A stretch of DNA of 39,682 nt from Gemmatimonadota bacterium (lineage in GTDB: Bacteria > Gemmatimonadota > Gemmatimonadetes > Gemmatimonadales > GWC2-71-9): the NCBI GenBank assembly GCA_003222055.1, contig QHUT01000086.1, positions 1 through 39,682 of the forward strand. The letters are read 5' to 3'. Both the position numbers and the translations under genes were made by a program. The notes under the pieces are model-generated. The model was not told where the DNA came from. It worked only from the letters and a program-made list of their open reading frames with translations, and made no database searches. Shown piece by piece: positions 16,479-25,814 of the stretch (positions within the stretch are counted from its first letter, which is position 1; the number at the start of each line of letters is the position of its first letter).

Positions 16479-18511
16479 TGGCTCGGCCCCGTGTTGTCCT
16501 GGAAGGTGTTGCCGAGCTGTAGCGCCGTGAAATCCGTGGTCCACGGCTCCACACCCTGTCGGGCAATGCCGCAATCGCCGGACCGGCGGATGAGGGAATT
16601 CCGGATGATCTCGCCGTAGTCCCGCGCGATCTTGATGGCCGCCTGCGACACGCCGTCGAACGCGCCCGCATCGTCCACCGTTACATGGTCGAGCAGGGTG
16701 CTCGCATCGGCCATCGGCCCGATCACGAGGCCGTTCCAGAACCCGGGGTACGCCACTGGACTGTAGCTCGTGAAGGTCACAGGCGCCTGGTCGGTCCCCA
16801 ACGCGCGCAGCCCGCCCGGTGACCCGACGCCCACCTGGAGGTCGCCGTACTGATTGAACTTCAGGACCACGCCGGGCTGGAGCGTGAGCACGGGGTTGTT
16901 TTGGTGCGCCACCAGCAAGTGCACGATGCCGTAGGGCACTCCTGGGTTCGACCACGTCATGCTGTCGAGGACGTCTTCGGCGGTGATCAGAATGACGTCC
17001 TGCGCGTTGCCCGTGAACGACCCGGACGGGATCGTCGCCGCGGCGCCCGTCCACAACATCATGGGATAGCCGCTCCCGCCGGTGATGCGTAACGCCCGCG
17101 ACCCGGCGCCGAAGCGACCGTAGCGCAGCGCTACTACGCCTAACCCGTCAGGGGAGAGGATCGTGACGCTGTCCAGGACCGGTGCTGGGGCACCTTGCCC
17201 GACGTCGGTGGTCATGAACACACAGCCGCCGTTCCCGGATCCGCAGCGTCGCAGCTCTGTTCTCGTCACCGAGCTGGGAAGCGCCTGGGACCAGAACTGG
17301 AGTCCGCCCCACGAGTACTGTGCTTCACTCTTGAGCACCACCCAGGCACCCGCGGCCCCGCCGATCTGGAGGCCACCTGGAGCCCCCTTGCCCACGACGA
17401 AGCCCGTGGCGTACTCGAAGATGAGCGTCGATCCCGCGGCGATCGTGAGGATGGGCGCCTGCGGGCCTTCGATGAAGACCGTCTTGTACAGGTGCCACGG
17501 CACGCCCGGATTGCCCCACGTCGTCGAGACCGCGAGCATGTCACCCGATGTGTGAAGAGTATCGCGGAGCCAGATCTCGTTCGTGCCGTTGCCGCCGATC
17601 GAGCCGCCCAACGGGAACCCTGCGGCGGCGGACACGGGAACGGTCGCCACCACGCCCAGCATGTTCTCGACCGATAGCCCCTGCGACCCCGCGGCGAAGC
17701 GCGCCTGCCCCTCCAGGGCGACGCCCGACCCGTCGCCACCGCGAATGAGCACCTCGTCAATCAAAATGGTCGGGGCGGGCCCGCCCCCGGAGTCGCGCAG
17801 GGTCACGCACGCCAGCGGCATGCCGAACGTGCCACCACAGTCCCGCAAGGTGGTGTGCCGTACCTCCGCCTGTCCCGGCCCCCGAAACGTCAGGCCGTCC
17901 CAGTGCGAGCCAACGTCGGTCATGCCTCGGAGCACGATCGGCGCCGAGGTACCGTTCGCGACCAGCGTGCCGGCGCCTCCGAGGCCGAAGTCGAGCCCGC
18001 TGTTCGGTCGGAACAGCACGGTCACGCCGGGTTCGAACGTCAGCGTTACGCCGCCGGGCCCGCCGACAGGTAGCCGGCCCTCCACGACGTGCGGTGCCCC
18101 TGTGGCCGCCCAGACCTCGCTCGCCCGGATGGCCTCTCGGTGCAGCGTCCCCGCTACGACGAGCGCGAGCGACGCGGACAGTCCATCCGCAGAGCCAACG
18201 ATGCTCGTGGACCCTTGGGAGCGACCGCGCACGAGGCCGTCGCCGGTGATGGCGGCGATCGAGGAGTCGTTCGAATGCCATGTGACGGCGCCGATGGGAT
18301 GGGGATTGTGAAACTGATCATAGCCGAGCAGGTGGGCCCGCGCGGTGTCGCTTTGCAGCAGAGGGCCGGCCGGCGCCAGCGAGGTCTCCAGGCGATCCAG
18401 CCTTGGGGGTTCGGGGGCCGGGCCCGCCTCGCTGCACGTGGAGAGGAGAAAGAGGCAGGTCGCCGTGTACGCGACAACGATCAAAGGGTGCGTGGAGGAT
18501 TCGCGTCGCAT
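16466..18511 (-). CDS. Beta-helix lipoprotein with N-terminal Ig-like domain (paralogue A)
   Basis: A 681-residue exported lipoprotein. From ATG 18511 there is a hydrophobic segment with lipobox LSTC (TCLFLLSTCSEAG); an upstream in-frame start at 18598 would put 29 extra residues before it and is less likely. A Big2-like domain follows (VTWHSNDSSIAAITGDGLV and GSTSIVGSADG), then beta-helix coils with the recurring forms LTFEPGVTVLF, LTIAAGSTLIF and LTLQPGVVLKF, each followed by a GG turn and a TxF/LKS strand. It ends QLGNTFQDNTGPSQCGP. The same order of segments appears in the next gene, so the two arose by duplication. They probably form a two-gene operon divergent from glpF. Confidence 0.82.
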   Translation of the reverse strand: MRRESSTHPLIVVAYTATCLFLLSTCSEAGPAPEPPRLDRLETSLAPAGPLLQSDTARAHLLGYDQFHNPHPIGAVTWHSNDSSIAAITGDGLVRGRSQGSTSIVGSADGLSASLALVVAGTLHREAIRASEVWAATGAPHVVEGRLPVGGPGGVTLTFEPGVTVLFRPNSGLDFGLGGAGTLVANGTSAPIVLRGMTDVGSHWDGLTFRGPGQAEVRHTTLRDCGGTFGMPLACVTLRDSGGGPAPTILIDEVLIRGGDGSGVALEGQARFAAGSQGLSVENMLGVVATVPVSAAAGFPLGGSIGGNGTNEIWLRDTLHTSGDMLAVSTTWGNPGVPWHLYKTVFIEGPQAPILTIAAGSTLIFEYATGFVVGKGAPGGLQIGGAAGAWVVLKSEAQYSWGGLQFWSQALPSSVTRTELRRCGSGNGGCVFMTTDVGQGAPAPVLDSVTILSPDGLGVVALRYGRFGAGSRALRITGGSGYPMMLWTGAAATIPSGSFTGNAQDVILITAEDVLDSMTWSNPGVPYGIVHLLVAHQNNPVLTLQPGVVLKFNQYGDLQVGVGSPGGLRALGTDQAPVTFTSYSPVAYPGFWNGLVIGPMADASTLLDHVTVDDAGAFDGVSQAAIKIARDYGEIIRNSLIRRSGDCGIARQGVEPWTTDFTALQLGNTFQDNTGPSQCGP

Positions 18512-18608
18512 AGCCCAGTGGCTCCAAAGAGCAAGAATGGTGCCTGTGTCGCAGGGACGCAACACTACAGGTCCATGTCGCTCGCATGCGACGCTCATCC
18601 CACAGTCG

Positions 18609-18637
18609 TAGACAAGGCGCTCCCCCGCTGGTAGCTT
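18609..18637 (+). promoter_or_regulatory. Possible promoter for the glpF operon
   Basis: TAGACA (18609-18614) and TAGCTT (18632-18637) are separated by 17 nt, an acceptable sigma-70-like match. A start point about 7 nt downstream would leave a leader of only about 17 nt before the glpF ATG at 18661, where no Shine-Dalgarno is seen. It lies in the 149-bp space divergent from the lipoprotein operon. Weak evidence. Confidence 0.3.
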
Positions 18638-18660
18638 CGCCGCTTCCCCAATCGACCTAT

Positions 18661-19392
18661 ATGCCGCCTTTTGTCGCAGAGCTGCTGGGGACCATGCTGT
18701 TGATCATCCTGGGCGATGGCGTGGTCGCCAACGTGGTGCTTAACAAGACCAAGGGCCAGAACGCCGGGTGGATCGTCATCACCGCGGGCTGGGCGTTCGG
18801 CGTGGCGGTCGCCGTGTATGCCGTGGGCAGCTTCAGCGGCGCCCACTTGAATCCCGCGGTGACGATCGGCCTCGCGGCCATCGGCAAGTTCGCGTGGGGC
18901 TCCGTGCCCGGCTACGTCGCCGCCCAACTGCTCGGCGCGCTGCTCGGCGCCACGATCGTGTGGCTCGCCTACCTGCCGCACTGGCCCGTGACGGAGAGCC
19001 AGGCAGGGAAGCTGGCCGTGTTTTGCACCGCCCCCGCCGTCCGCAACAAGAGCGCGAATCTCGTGACCGAGATCGTCGGCACCTTCGTGCTGGTGCTGGG
19101 TGTCCTGGCCATCCTGACACCGAAGAATCTCAACCCGGTGCACGGCTGGGACGCCGGATTCGGCCCGTTCCTGGTCGGGATCCTCGTGTGGGCCATCGGC
19201 CTGTCGTTGGGCGGGCCCACCGGTTACGCGATCAATCCGGCGCGCGACCTGGGTCCCAGGCTCGCGCATGCGCTGCTGCCGATCGCGGGCAAGGGGAACT
19301 CGGATTGGGACTATGCGTGGATACCCGTGGCCGGGCCGATCATCGGTGGCGTGCTCGCGGCGTTCCTTTATAAGACCGTATGGCCGGCATGA
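18661..19392 (+). CDS. glpF: Aquaglyceroporin (glycerol uptake facilitator)
   Basis: A 243-residue MIP-family channel with six membrane segments and the two half-helix motifs, HLNPAVT (Asn64) and AINPARD (Asn192). Asp after Pro-Ala-Arg is the mark of glycerol-conducting members rather than strict water channels. It lets glycerol cross the inner membrane by diffusion. The start at 18661 gives the usual [12 protein letters not shown]-terminus; an upstream in-frame ATG at 18586 would add a basic, unconserved stretch. The 3' end overlaps glpK by 13 nt (or by an ATGA if glpK starts at 19389), so glycerol is trapped as glycerol 3-phosphate by the next product. Confidence 0.93.
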   Translation: MPPFVAELLGTMLLIILGDGVVANVVLNKTKGQNAGWIVITAGWAFGVAVAVYAVGSFSGAHLNPAVTIGLAAIGKFAWGSVPGYVAAQLLGALLGATIVWLAYLPHWPVTESQAGKLAVFCTAPAVRNKSANLVTEIVGTFVLVLGVLAILTPKNLNPVHGWDAGFGPFLVGILVWAIGLSLGGPTGYAINPARDLGPRLAHALLPIAGKGNSDWDYAWIPVAGPIIGGVLAAFLYKTVWPA

Positions 19393-20876
19393 AGTACATC
19401 CTGGCCCTGGACCAGGGAACCACCAGCTCGCGCGCCATGGTGTTCGACCACAGCGGCAGCGTCGTTGCCTTGGCGCAGAAGGAGTTCCGCCAGATTTTCC
19501 CCAAGCCCGGCTGGGTGGAACACGATGCGACGGAGATCTGGGCCACGCAGCGGCATACGGCGACGGAGGCCCTCGCCAAGGCCGGACTGACCGCCGCCGA
19601 CATCGCCGGGATCGGGATCACGAATCAGCGGGAAACCACCGTGGCCTGGGATCGCGAGACGGGCGAGCCGGTGCATCACGCCATCGTATGGCAGGATCGC
19701 CGCACGGCCGCCCGGTGCGACCAGTTGAAGGCCCGCGGGCTCGCGCCGTCGATCAAGCGAAAAACCGGTCTCGTGGTGGACGCGTATTTCTCCGGCACCA
19801 AGCTCGAGTGGCTGCTGCGCAACGTCCCGGGCGCGCGCGCCAAAGCGAAGGCCGGCAAACTCGCGTTCGGCACCGTGGACTCGTGGCTGGTGTGGAATCT
19901 CACCGGCGGCCGGGTGCACGTGACCGATCCGAGCAACGCGTCGCGCACGATGCTCTACGATCTGCGGAGCGGCGACTGGGACGACGAACTGCTGCGACTG
20001 TTCGGCGTCCCGCGCTCGGTGCTGCCGGCCGTCGGCTCGTCGAGTGAGGTGTACGGCGAAACGACGCTGTTCGGTGGTGCGATTCCGATCGCCGGCATTG
20101 CGGGCGACCAGCAGGCGGCGCTGTTCGGCCAGGCGTGCACCCAGCCCGGCATGGTGAAGAACACCTACGGGACCGGGTGCTTCATGCTCATGAACACCGG
20201 CACGAAACCGATTGCCTCCAAGAACAATCTCCTGACGACGGTGGCGTGGCGCATCGGGAACCGGACCGAATACGCGCTGGAAGGCAGCATCTTCATCGCC
20301 GGCGCGGTGGTGCAATGGCTGCGGGACGGCCTGGGGATCATCGAGTCGTCGTCCGAGGTCGAAGCCCTGGCCTCGCAGGTGGATGATACGGGTGGCGTGT
20401 ATCTTGTCCCCGCGTTCGCCGGGCTGGGCGCACCGCACTGGGATCAGTACGCGCGCGGCGTTCTTGCCGGCGTCACGCGCGGCACGACGGCGGCGCATGT
20501 CGCGCGCGCGGCGCTCGAGGGAATCGCGTTTCAGGTGGCGGACGTGCTGCGGGCGATGGAGGCCGACGCCAAGATCAAGCTGAAAGAGCTGCGTGTGGAT
20601 GGCGGCGCGTCCGCCAACAACCTGCTGATGCAATTTCAGTCGCACCTGCTCGCTGTTCCCGTGGTGCGGCCGAAGGTCACCGAGACCACGGCGCTGGGGG
20701 CGGCGTATCTCGCGGGCTTGGCGGTCGGCTACTGGAAGGACCAAAAACAGATCGCCGCGCAGTGGCAAGTGGACCGCCGCTTCACGCACGCGATGAAGCC
20801 GGGGCAGCGCAAGCAGCTCGAGGCCGGCTGGCGGAAAGCGCTCGAGCGGGCAAAGCGTTGGGAGGAGACGGAGTGA
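19380..20876 (+). CDS. glpK: Glycerol kinase
   Basis: A 498-residue FGGY-family kinase that converts glycerol to glycerol 3-phosphate with ATP. The N-terminal [18 protein letters not shown] is the phosphate-loop signature, followed by [22 protein letters not shown] and the substrate site (W-Q-D-R-R). The C-terminal half carries [27 protein letters not shown] and [14 protein letters not shown]. The length is typical for GlpK (about 495-505). Two starts are possible: ATG 19380 and ATG 19389; the latter forms an ATGA overlap with the glpF stop. No glycerol-3-phosphate dehydrogenase or glpR is present in the window. The end overlaps the following lipoprotein gene in a GTGA. Confidence 0.95.
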   Translation: MAGMKYILALDQGTTSSRAMVFDHSGSVVALAQKEFRQIFPKPGWVEHDATEIWATQRHTATEALAKAGLTAADIAGIGITNQRETTVAWDRETGEPVHHAIVWQDRRTAARCDQLKARGLAPSIKRKTGLVVDAYFSGTKLEWLLRNVPGARAKAKAGKLAFGTVDSWLVWNLTGGRVHVTDPSNASRTMLYDLRSGDWDDELLRLFGVPRSVLPAVGSSSEVYGETTLFGGAIPIAGIAGDQQAALFGQACTQPGMVKNTYGTGCFMLMNTGTKPIASKNNLLTTVAWRIGNRTEYALEGSIFIAGAVVQWLRDGLGIIESSSEVEALASQVDDTGGVYLVPAFAGLGAPHWDQYARGVLAGVTRGTTAAHVARAALEGIAFQVADVLRAMEADAKIKLKELRVDGGASANNLLMQFQSHLLAVPVVRPKVTETTALGAAYLAGLAVGYWKDQKQIAAQWQVDRRFTHAMKPGQRKQLEAGWRKALERAKRWEETE

Positions 20877-22021
20877 GGGTAGTGGGACGAACGTTGCTGG
20901 GCATCGCGCTCGCCGCTTGCGGTGGTGACGTCGTCGGACCGAAGCCGCTCCCGCTCGCAAGCGTGAGCGCCGGGAGCGGTCATGCTTGCGGCCTCACGCC
21001 GGCGGGAGCAGCCTATTGTTGGGGTTACAACGGCTACGGCGACCTCGGCAATGGCGCCAACACCAGCACCACGACTGCGGTCCCGGTGTCCGGTGGGCTC
21101 ACATTCGCTACGGTGAGCGTGGGGGACGGGGTGGCCACCCTGGGCCAGCACACCTGCGGGCTCACGGGCGCGGGGGCGGCGCGCTGCTGGGGCTACAACG
21201 CTTTTGGACAGCTTGGCAACGGCACGACGAGCCCCAGCGCCACGCCGATCGCCGTCTCGGGCGGTCTCACCTTCGTTGCCGTGAGTGCTGGAGGCACCCA
21301 CACGTGCGCACTCACATCGGCGGGGGCGGCGTATTGTTGGGGAGCCAATGCTTCCGGCAACCTGGGCGACAGCACAAGAACTGACAGCAAGACCCCTGTC
21401 TTGGTGTCTGGCGGCCTCACCTTTGGAACCGTGAGCAGCGGCGAGGCTCACACGTGTGCCGTGACGGCTGCCGGTGCGGCCTACTGCTGGGGCTTCAATT
21501 TCGACGGTGAACTCGGCGACGGAACCACGACCAACCGATCCACACCGGTCGCAGTCTCGGGCGGACTCAGCTTCGCCGCTGTGAGCAGCGGGGGCCAGCA
21601 TACTTGCGGCATTACGCCCGCAGGTGCCGCCTACTGCTGGGGCAATAACGGCTATGGCCAGCTCGGCAGCGGAACGACAAGCTATGCCGACACCGCGAAT
21701 CCAGTGCTTGTGTCAGGTGCGCTCACCTTCGCGGCTGTGAGCAGTGGAGCCTTCCACACTTGTGGCGTCACAAGGGCGGGTGCGGTCTACTGCTGGGGCC
21801 ACAACAGCGTCGGCGAGCTTGGCAACGGGACGATGACTGACAGCGCGACCCCGGTCGCGGTGTCCGGCGGACTTACCGTCTCTGCGGTGAGCGGCGGGTA
21901 CTCATCTACGTGCGCTCTGACCGCCGCAGGCACGGCGTACTGCTGGGGCTACAACGGCTACGGACAGCTCGGCAACGGTACCACACGTAGCAGCTCTGTG
22001 CCCGTGCGCGTGGGCCAGTGA
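20873..22021 (+). CDS. RCC1-repeat lipoprotein, seven-bladed propeller
   Basis: A 382-residue exported protein. From GTG 20873 (GTGA overlap with the glpK stop, GGAGGAG just before) it has a short signal with lipobox LAAC. The rest is seven RCC1 repeats of about 51 residues. Each has the form [26 protein letters not shown] followed by [17 protein letters not shown], shown here in consensus pieces. Each repeat has a conserved pair of cysteines (TC and CWG) about eleven apart, so up to seven disulphides could form. Seven repeats suit a closed beta-propeller. Bacterial RCC1 proteins are often secreted binding scaffolds; the ligand is unknown. Coupling to glycerol kinase is unexpected. Confidence 0.88.
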   Translation: MRVVGRTLLGIALAACGGDVVGPKPLPLASVSAGSGHACGLTPAGAAYCWGYNGYGDLGNGANTSTTTAVPVSGGLTFATVSVGDGVATLGQHTCGLTGAGAARCWGYNAFGQLGNGTTSPSATPIAVSGGLTFVAVSAGGTHTCALTSAGAAYCWGANASGNLGDSTRTDSKTPVLVSGGLTFGTVSSGEAHTCAVTAAGAAYCWGFNFDGELGDGTTTNRSTPVAVSGGLSFAAVSSGGQHTCGITPAGAAYCWGNNGYGQLGSGTTSYADTANPVLVSGALTFAAVSSGAFHTCGVTRAGAVYCWGHNSVGELGNGTMTDSATPVAVSGGLTVSAVSGGYSSTCALTAAGTAYCWGYNGYGQLGNGTTRSSSVPVRVGQ

Positions 22022-22053
22022 TCTGAGGAATCGAGAGAAGTGGAGAAGAGTCC

Positions 22054-22836
22054 ATGGAAGTCGTCATCAAGCGGGACTACGACCAGATGAGCAAGGCGGC
22101 GGCGCAGCTCGTCGTCGACGTCCTCAACACCAAGCCGAACGCCGTGCTCGGCATGGCGACGGGGTCCACGCCGCTCGGCCTGTATCAGGAGCTGGTGCGG
22201 CTGCACCAGGCGGGGCAGGTCGACTTTTCGCGCGTCACGACGTTCAACCTCGACGAATACGTCGGCTTGCCCGCGAATCACCCGCAGAGCTACCACTACT
22301 TCATGGACGAGCACTTCTTCCGACACGTGAACATCCCCCGGCACAACATCAACATTCCCTCCGGCACGACCAGCAACTACCCGGCCTTCTGCCAGTGGTA
22401 CGAGGGGCGAATTGCGGAATGCGGCGGGATCGACCTGCAGATCCTGGGCATCGGCTCGGACGGCCACATTGCGTTCAACGAGCCGGGGAGCTCCCTGAGC
22501 TCGCGGACGCGGCTCAAGACGTTGTCCAAGCAGACCATCGACGACAACGCCCGGTTCTTCGAGCGCCGGGAGGATGTCCCGGTGTATGCCATCACGATGG
22601 GGGTCGGGACCATCCTCGATGCGCGCAAGCTCGTCCTGGTGGCGAGCGGCAAGACGAAGGCGAAAGCGATCGCGCAGGCCGTGGAGGGGCCGGTCACGAG
22701 CATGGTGACGGCGAGCGCGCTGCAGCTGCACCGCGATGCGACCGTCATCGTCGACGCAGACGCGGCTGCGGGCCTGACCATGCGCGACTACTACGAGTTC
22801 ATCTACGCGGCCAAGCCTGCGGCGCCGAAGTCGTGA
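22054..22836 (+). CDS. nagB: Glucosamine-6-phosphate deaminase
   Basis: A 260-residue enzyme that turns glucosamine 6-phosphate into fructose 6-phosphate and ammonia. The catalytic residues of NagB are visible: Asp67 in FNLDEYVGL and the Asp136-His138-Glu143 set in GIGSDGHIAFNEPGSS. Phosphate-binding residues lie in MATGSTPLGLY (about 34-44). GGAGAAG precedes the ATG at 22054, and the gene lies 32 nt after the RCC1 gene. Its stop overlaps the ABC ATPase start as GTGA. No nagA or sugar transporter is beside it, so glucosamine 6-phosphate may come from an unlinked system or from the glycosidase of the same run (inference). Confidence 0.95.
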   Translation: MEVVIKRDYDQMSKAAAQLVVDVLNTKPNAVLGMATGSTPLGLYQELVRLHQAGQVDFSRVTTFNLDEYVGLPANHPQSYHYFMDEHFFRHVNIPRHNINIPSGTTSNYPAFCQWYEGRIAECGGIDLQILGIGSDGHIAFNEPGSSLSSRTRLKTLSKQTIDDNARFFERREDVPVYAITMGVGTILDARKLVLVASGKTKAKAIAQAVEGPVTSMVTASALQLHRDATVIVDADAAAGLTMRDYYEFIYAAKPAAPKS

Positions 22837-23633
22837 GCGATCGTCCGATCATTCGGGTCCAGCACGTCGTGAAGGCGTTCGGGAAGGTCACGGCGGTCAA
22901 CGACGTCTCCTTCGACGTCCGGGCCGGCGAGATCTTCGCGTTCCTGGGCCCGAACGGCGCCGGCAAGACTACCACCATCAAGATGCTCACCACGCTGTTG
23001 CGCCCGACGACGGGCTCGCTCGAGCTGGACGGACTCGACGTCACCGCGCATCCGATGGACGTCCGCAAGCGGTTCGGCGTCGTCTTCCAGGATCCCAGTC
23101 TCGACAGCGACCTCACGGCGTGGGAGAACATGGACATCCACGGGGTGCTGTACCACGTGCCACGGCACCCCCGACGGGAGCGGTGTGAAATCCTCTTGCG
23201 GATGTTCGAGCTGTGGGACCGGCGCGACGATCTCGTGAAGACGTTTTCGGGCGGCATGAAACGCCGCCTCGAGATCGCCCGCGGGTTGCTGCACACGCCG
23301 AAGGTGCTGTTTCTGGACGAGCCGACGCTGGGCCTCGATCCGCAGAGCCGCAATCAGATGTGGACCCACGTCCGCAGTCTCAATCAGACCGAGCGGGTCA
23401 CCGTGTTCCTCACGACGCACTACATGGACGAAGCCGACCGCGTGGCGGATCGCATCGCGGTGATCGACCACGGGCGCATCGTCGCTACGGGCTCGGCGGC
23501 GGAGCTGAAAGACCAGACCGGCACCGATTCGCTGGAAGCGGCGTTCCTGGCGCTCACCGGCACGACGATCCGGGACGAGAGCGCCACGGCCGCCGACCAG
23601 ATGCGGCAGGTCGCTCGCGTGTGGAGGAGATAG
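22833..23633 (+). CDS. ABC transporter ATP-binding protein (DrrA/CcmA type)
   Basis: A 266-residue ATPase. Motifs in order: Walker A GPNGAGKTT (about 39-47), Q-loop in VVFQDPSLD, signature FSGGMKRRLEIARG, Walker B VLFLDEPTLGLDP and the switch histidine in FLTTHYMDEADR. The C-terminal extension (about 220-266) with LEAAFLALTG is typical of DrrA-like exporters. The start is GTG 22833, overlapping nagB's stop (GTGA). The permease gene follows after 4 nt, so the two form an exporter of unknown substrate (drug, lipid or polysaccharide). Confidence 0.93.
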   Translation: MSDRPIIRVQHVVKAFGKVTAVNDVSFDVRAGEIFAFLGPNGAGKTTTIKMLTTLLRPTTGSLELDGLDVTAHPMDVRKRFGVVFQDPSLDSDLTAWENMDIHGVLYHVPRHPRRERCEILLRMFELWDRRDDLVKTFSGGMKRRLEIARGLLHTPKVLFLDEPTLGLDPQSRNQMWTHVRSLNQTERVTVFLTTHYMDEADRVADRIAVIDHGRIVATGSAAELKDQTGTDSLEAAFLALTGTTIRDESATAADQMRQVARVWRR

Positions 23634-23637
23634 GCGC

Positions 23638-24384
23638 ATGGCCGTGATCTTCGTGCTGTGGCTGCGGGAGGTGAAGAAATACCTGCGCTCGCGCGTCCAG
23701 ATCGTGGCGTCGCTCGGCGGCCCGCTCATGTACCTGGGCGTGCTCGGCTTCGGCCTGGGCCCCGTGTTCCGGCGTGCCGGCGAGGGCAGCTACCTCCAGT
23801 TCATGGCGCCCGGCGTGATCGGCATGGCCGTCCTGTTCACCGCCATGTTCTCGGGGATCGCCATGCTGTGGGACCGCCAGTTCGGATTCTTGAAAGAGAC
23901 CTTGGTCGCCCCGGTGCCGCGCCTGGCGATCATGATCGGCCGCACGCTCGGCGGGGCCACGGTGGCCGTACTCCAGGGCGCGCTGATCTTCGCGGTGACG
24001 CTCATCGCGGGCTTCCGTCCCGAGAGCGTCCTCGCGGTGCCGCTCGCGTTCCTCGTGATCGTGTTGATCGCCGTGGTGTTCGCGGCGCTCGCAACCGCCA
24101 TCGGATCGACCATCAAGGAAATGCAGGGCTTCCAGATGGTGATGAACTTCCTCGTGATGCCGATTTTCTTTCTCTCCGGCGCGATCTACCCGCTGCAGGG
24201 GCTCCCGCGCGTGCTCGCGGCACTCACGCGCATCGATCCCCTCACCTATGGCGTGGACGGCGTGCGCGGTCTGCTGACCGGGTCGGCGTACTTCGGCGTC
24301 GGGCTCGACCTCGCGGTGTTGTTCGGCGTAGGCGTCCTGTTCGTCGCCGCCGGGGCGTGGCGGTTTTCGAGAATCGAGGCGTAG
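23638..24384 (+). CDS. ABC-2 type permease (DrrB-like)
   Basis: A 248-residue membrane protein with about six hydrophobic segments and the ABC-2 family signatures. FGFLKETLVAPVPR occurs near residue 82, and the closing block has FLVMPIFFLSGAIYPLQGLPRVLAALTRIDPLTYGVDGVR. The length and motifs match DrrB/NodJ-like exporters, which work as dimers with the ATPase encoded 4 nt upstream. The ATG at 23638 opens MAVIFVLWLREVKKYLRSR with the usual basic amphipathic start. Five nt separate it from the GH30 gene, so the exporter lies inside the same transcription unit as nagB and the glycosidase; whether this reflects shared function is not known. Confidence 0.9.
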   Translation: MAVIFVLWLREVKKYLRSRVQIVASLGGPLMYLGVLGFGLGPVFRRAGEGSYLQFMAPGVIGMAVLFTAMFSGIAMLWDRQFGFLKETLVAPVPRLAIMIGRTLGGATVAVLQGALIFAVTLIAGFRPESVLAVPLAFLVIVLIAVVFAALATAIGSTIKEMQGFQMVMNFLVMPIFFLSGAIYPLQGLPRVLAALTRIDPLTYGVDGVRGLLTGSAYFGVGLDLAVLFGVGVLFVAAGAWRFSRIEA

Positions 24385-24389
24385 CGGGC

Positions 24390-25814
24390 ATGCGGATCAT
24401 CGCACGCGTTGTCGTTCTGGTGCTGCTGGCGCGGACCGTCGCCGCGCAGCGCGCGGTCGTCTATACCACCGCCGAGAGCACTACCTTCCGGCTGACGCCC
24501 ACCGACACCCTGGTGTTCAAGCCGTCGGACGCGACCTCGGAGGGAAAGGTCTACGTCTTCGTCGATCCGCGGAAAACGTTCCAACCCTTGGTGGGAATCG
24601 GCGGAGCCCTGACCGATGCCGCGGCCGAGACCTTTGCCAAACTGCCCGCCGCGCGGCAGGATGAAGTGATCGCGGCGTATTACGGCAGCGACAGCGGGAT
24701 CGGGTACACCCTGGGTCGGACCAACATCAACAGCTGCGACTTCTCGAGCGAGAGCTACACGTACGTCACGGAGGGCGATTCGGCCCTGACGTCCTTTTCG
24801 ATCGCACACGATCTGCGCTACAAGGTCCCCTTGATCAAGCGGGCGATGGCCGCGAGCGGCAACCGGCTGAAGCTGTTCGCCAGTCCCTGGAGCCCGCCGG
24901 CGTTCATGAAGGACAACAACGACATGCTGCATGGCGGTCATCTGCGCCCCGAATACGCTCACGCGTGGGCTCGCTATTACACGAAGTTCATCGAGCAGTA
25001 CCGCAGGGCGGGCGTGCCGGTGTGGGGCATCACGATCCAGAACGAGCCGATGGCGACGCAGACGTGGGAATCGTGTGTCTTTCAGGCGTCAGACGAGCGG
25101 GACTTTCTCAAGAACCACCTCGGCCCCGCGATGTGGCGGCAGAGACTGCGTGATGTCAACATCATGGTGTGGGACCACAATCGCGATCTCATCCTTCAGC
25201 GGGCGCTGGCGATTTTCGACGATTCCGCGGCCGCGAAATACGCCTGGGGGATGGCGTTCCACTGGTACGAAGACTGGTCGGGGGGGACGCAGCTGTACGG
25301 CAACGTCGCGCTGGTGAACCGGCTCTACCCCAACAAGCACCTCCTGTTTACCGAGGGCACGCCGGCGAGCTTCGACTCCACGGCGTACGGCCGCTGGAGC
25401 CTCGGCGAGGCGTACGGGCGATCGATGATCAATGATTTCAATTCGGGGGCCGAAGGGTGGACGGACTGGAATATTCTGCTGGATGAACGGGGCGGTCCCA
25501 ATCATGTCGGGAACTTCTGCTTCGCCCCGATCCATGCCGACACGCGGACCGGGAAGCTCATCTACACCAATTCGTACTATTACATAGGGCACTTTTCGAA
25601 GTTCATCCATCCCGGCGCGCGACGAATCCTCGCGTCCCCCAGCCGCAGCATGTTGCTCACCACGGCGTTCGTCAACCTGGATGGCACGGTGGCGGTCGTG
25701 GTCATGAACCCGACAGCGCGCGGCGGGCAATACTTCCTCGTTCTCGGCCCTGGGTCGGTGGAGATCAGCTCCCGGCCACACTCCATCCAGACGGTGGTTT
25801 TCCAGGCTCGGTGA
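24390..25814 (+). CDS. Exported glycoside hydrolase family 30 (glucosylceramidase-like)
   Basis: A 474-residue protein with a signal peptide ending VAA before Gln20. The GH30 catalytic barrel starts with VGIGGALTDAAAETFAKL (about 70-87); the glutamates are Glu219 (acid/base, in ITIQNEPMATQTWESC) and Glu322 (nucleophile, in LLFTEGTP). Also present are LFASPWSPPAFMKDN and SEGWTDWNILLDE-like family blocks. A C-terminal beta domain (about 400-474) with VNLDGTVAVVVMNP is normal in the family. The family hydrolyses beta-linked glucosyl lipids, beta-1,6-glucans or xylans; the substrate is not predictable. The ATG at 24390 lies 5 nt after the permease stop. The next gene starts with GTGA at its stop. 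Confidence 0.93.
   Translation: MRIIARVVVLVLLARTVAAQRAVVYTTAESTTFRLTPTDTLVFKPSDATSEGKVYVFVDPRKTFQPLVGIGGALTDAAAETFAKLPAARQDEVIAAYYGSDSGIGYTLGRTNINSCDFSSESYTYVTEGDSALTSFSIAHDLRYKVPLIKRAMAASGNRLKLFASPWSPPAFMKDNNDMLHGGHLRPEYAHAWARYYTKFIEQYRRAGVPVWGITIQNEPMATQTWESCVFQASDERDFLKNHLGPAMWRQRLRDVNIMVWDHNRDLILQRALAIFDDSAAAKYAWGMAFHWYEDWSGGTQLYGNVALVNRLYPNKHLLFTEGTPASFDSTAYGRWSLGEAYGRSMINDFNSGAEGWTDWNILLDERGGPNHVGNFCFAPIHADTRTGKLIYTNSYYYIGHFSKFIHPGARRILASPSRSMLLTTAFVNLDGTVAVVVMNPTARGGQYFLVLGPGSVEISSRPHSIQTVVFQAR

Noticed and set aside
16479-17054. Extension of the 14493 lipoprotein frame by 192 codons
   Set aside because: The extension sits within the paralogue's coding sequence in another frame; the signal peptide and lipobox begin at 16478.
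20980-22010. Direct repeats at about 150-bp spacing, considered as a CRISPR or satellite
   Set aside because: Repeats are degenerate and keep the reading frame; they are the seven RCC1 units of a protein.
22022-22053. A glmS-type riboswitch before nagB
   Set aside because: Only 32 nt separate the genes, too short for the element, and nagB is not the usual target.
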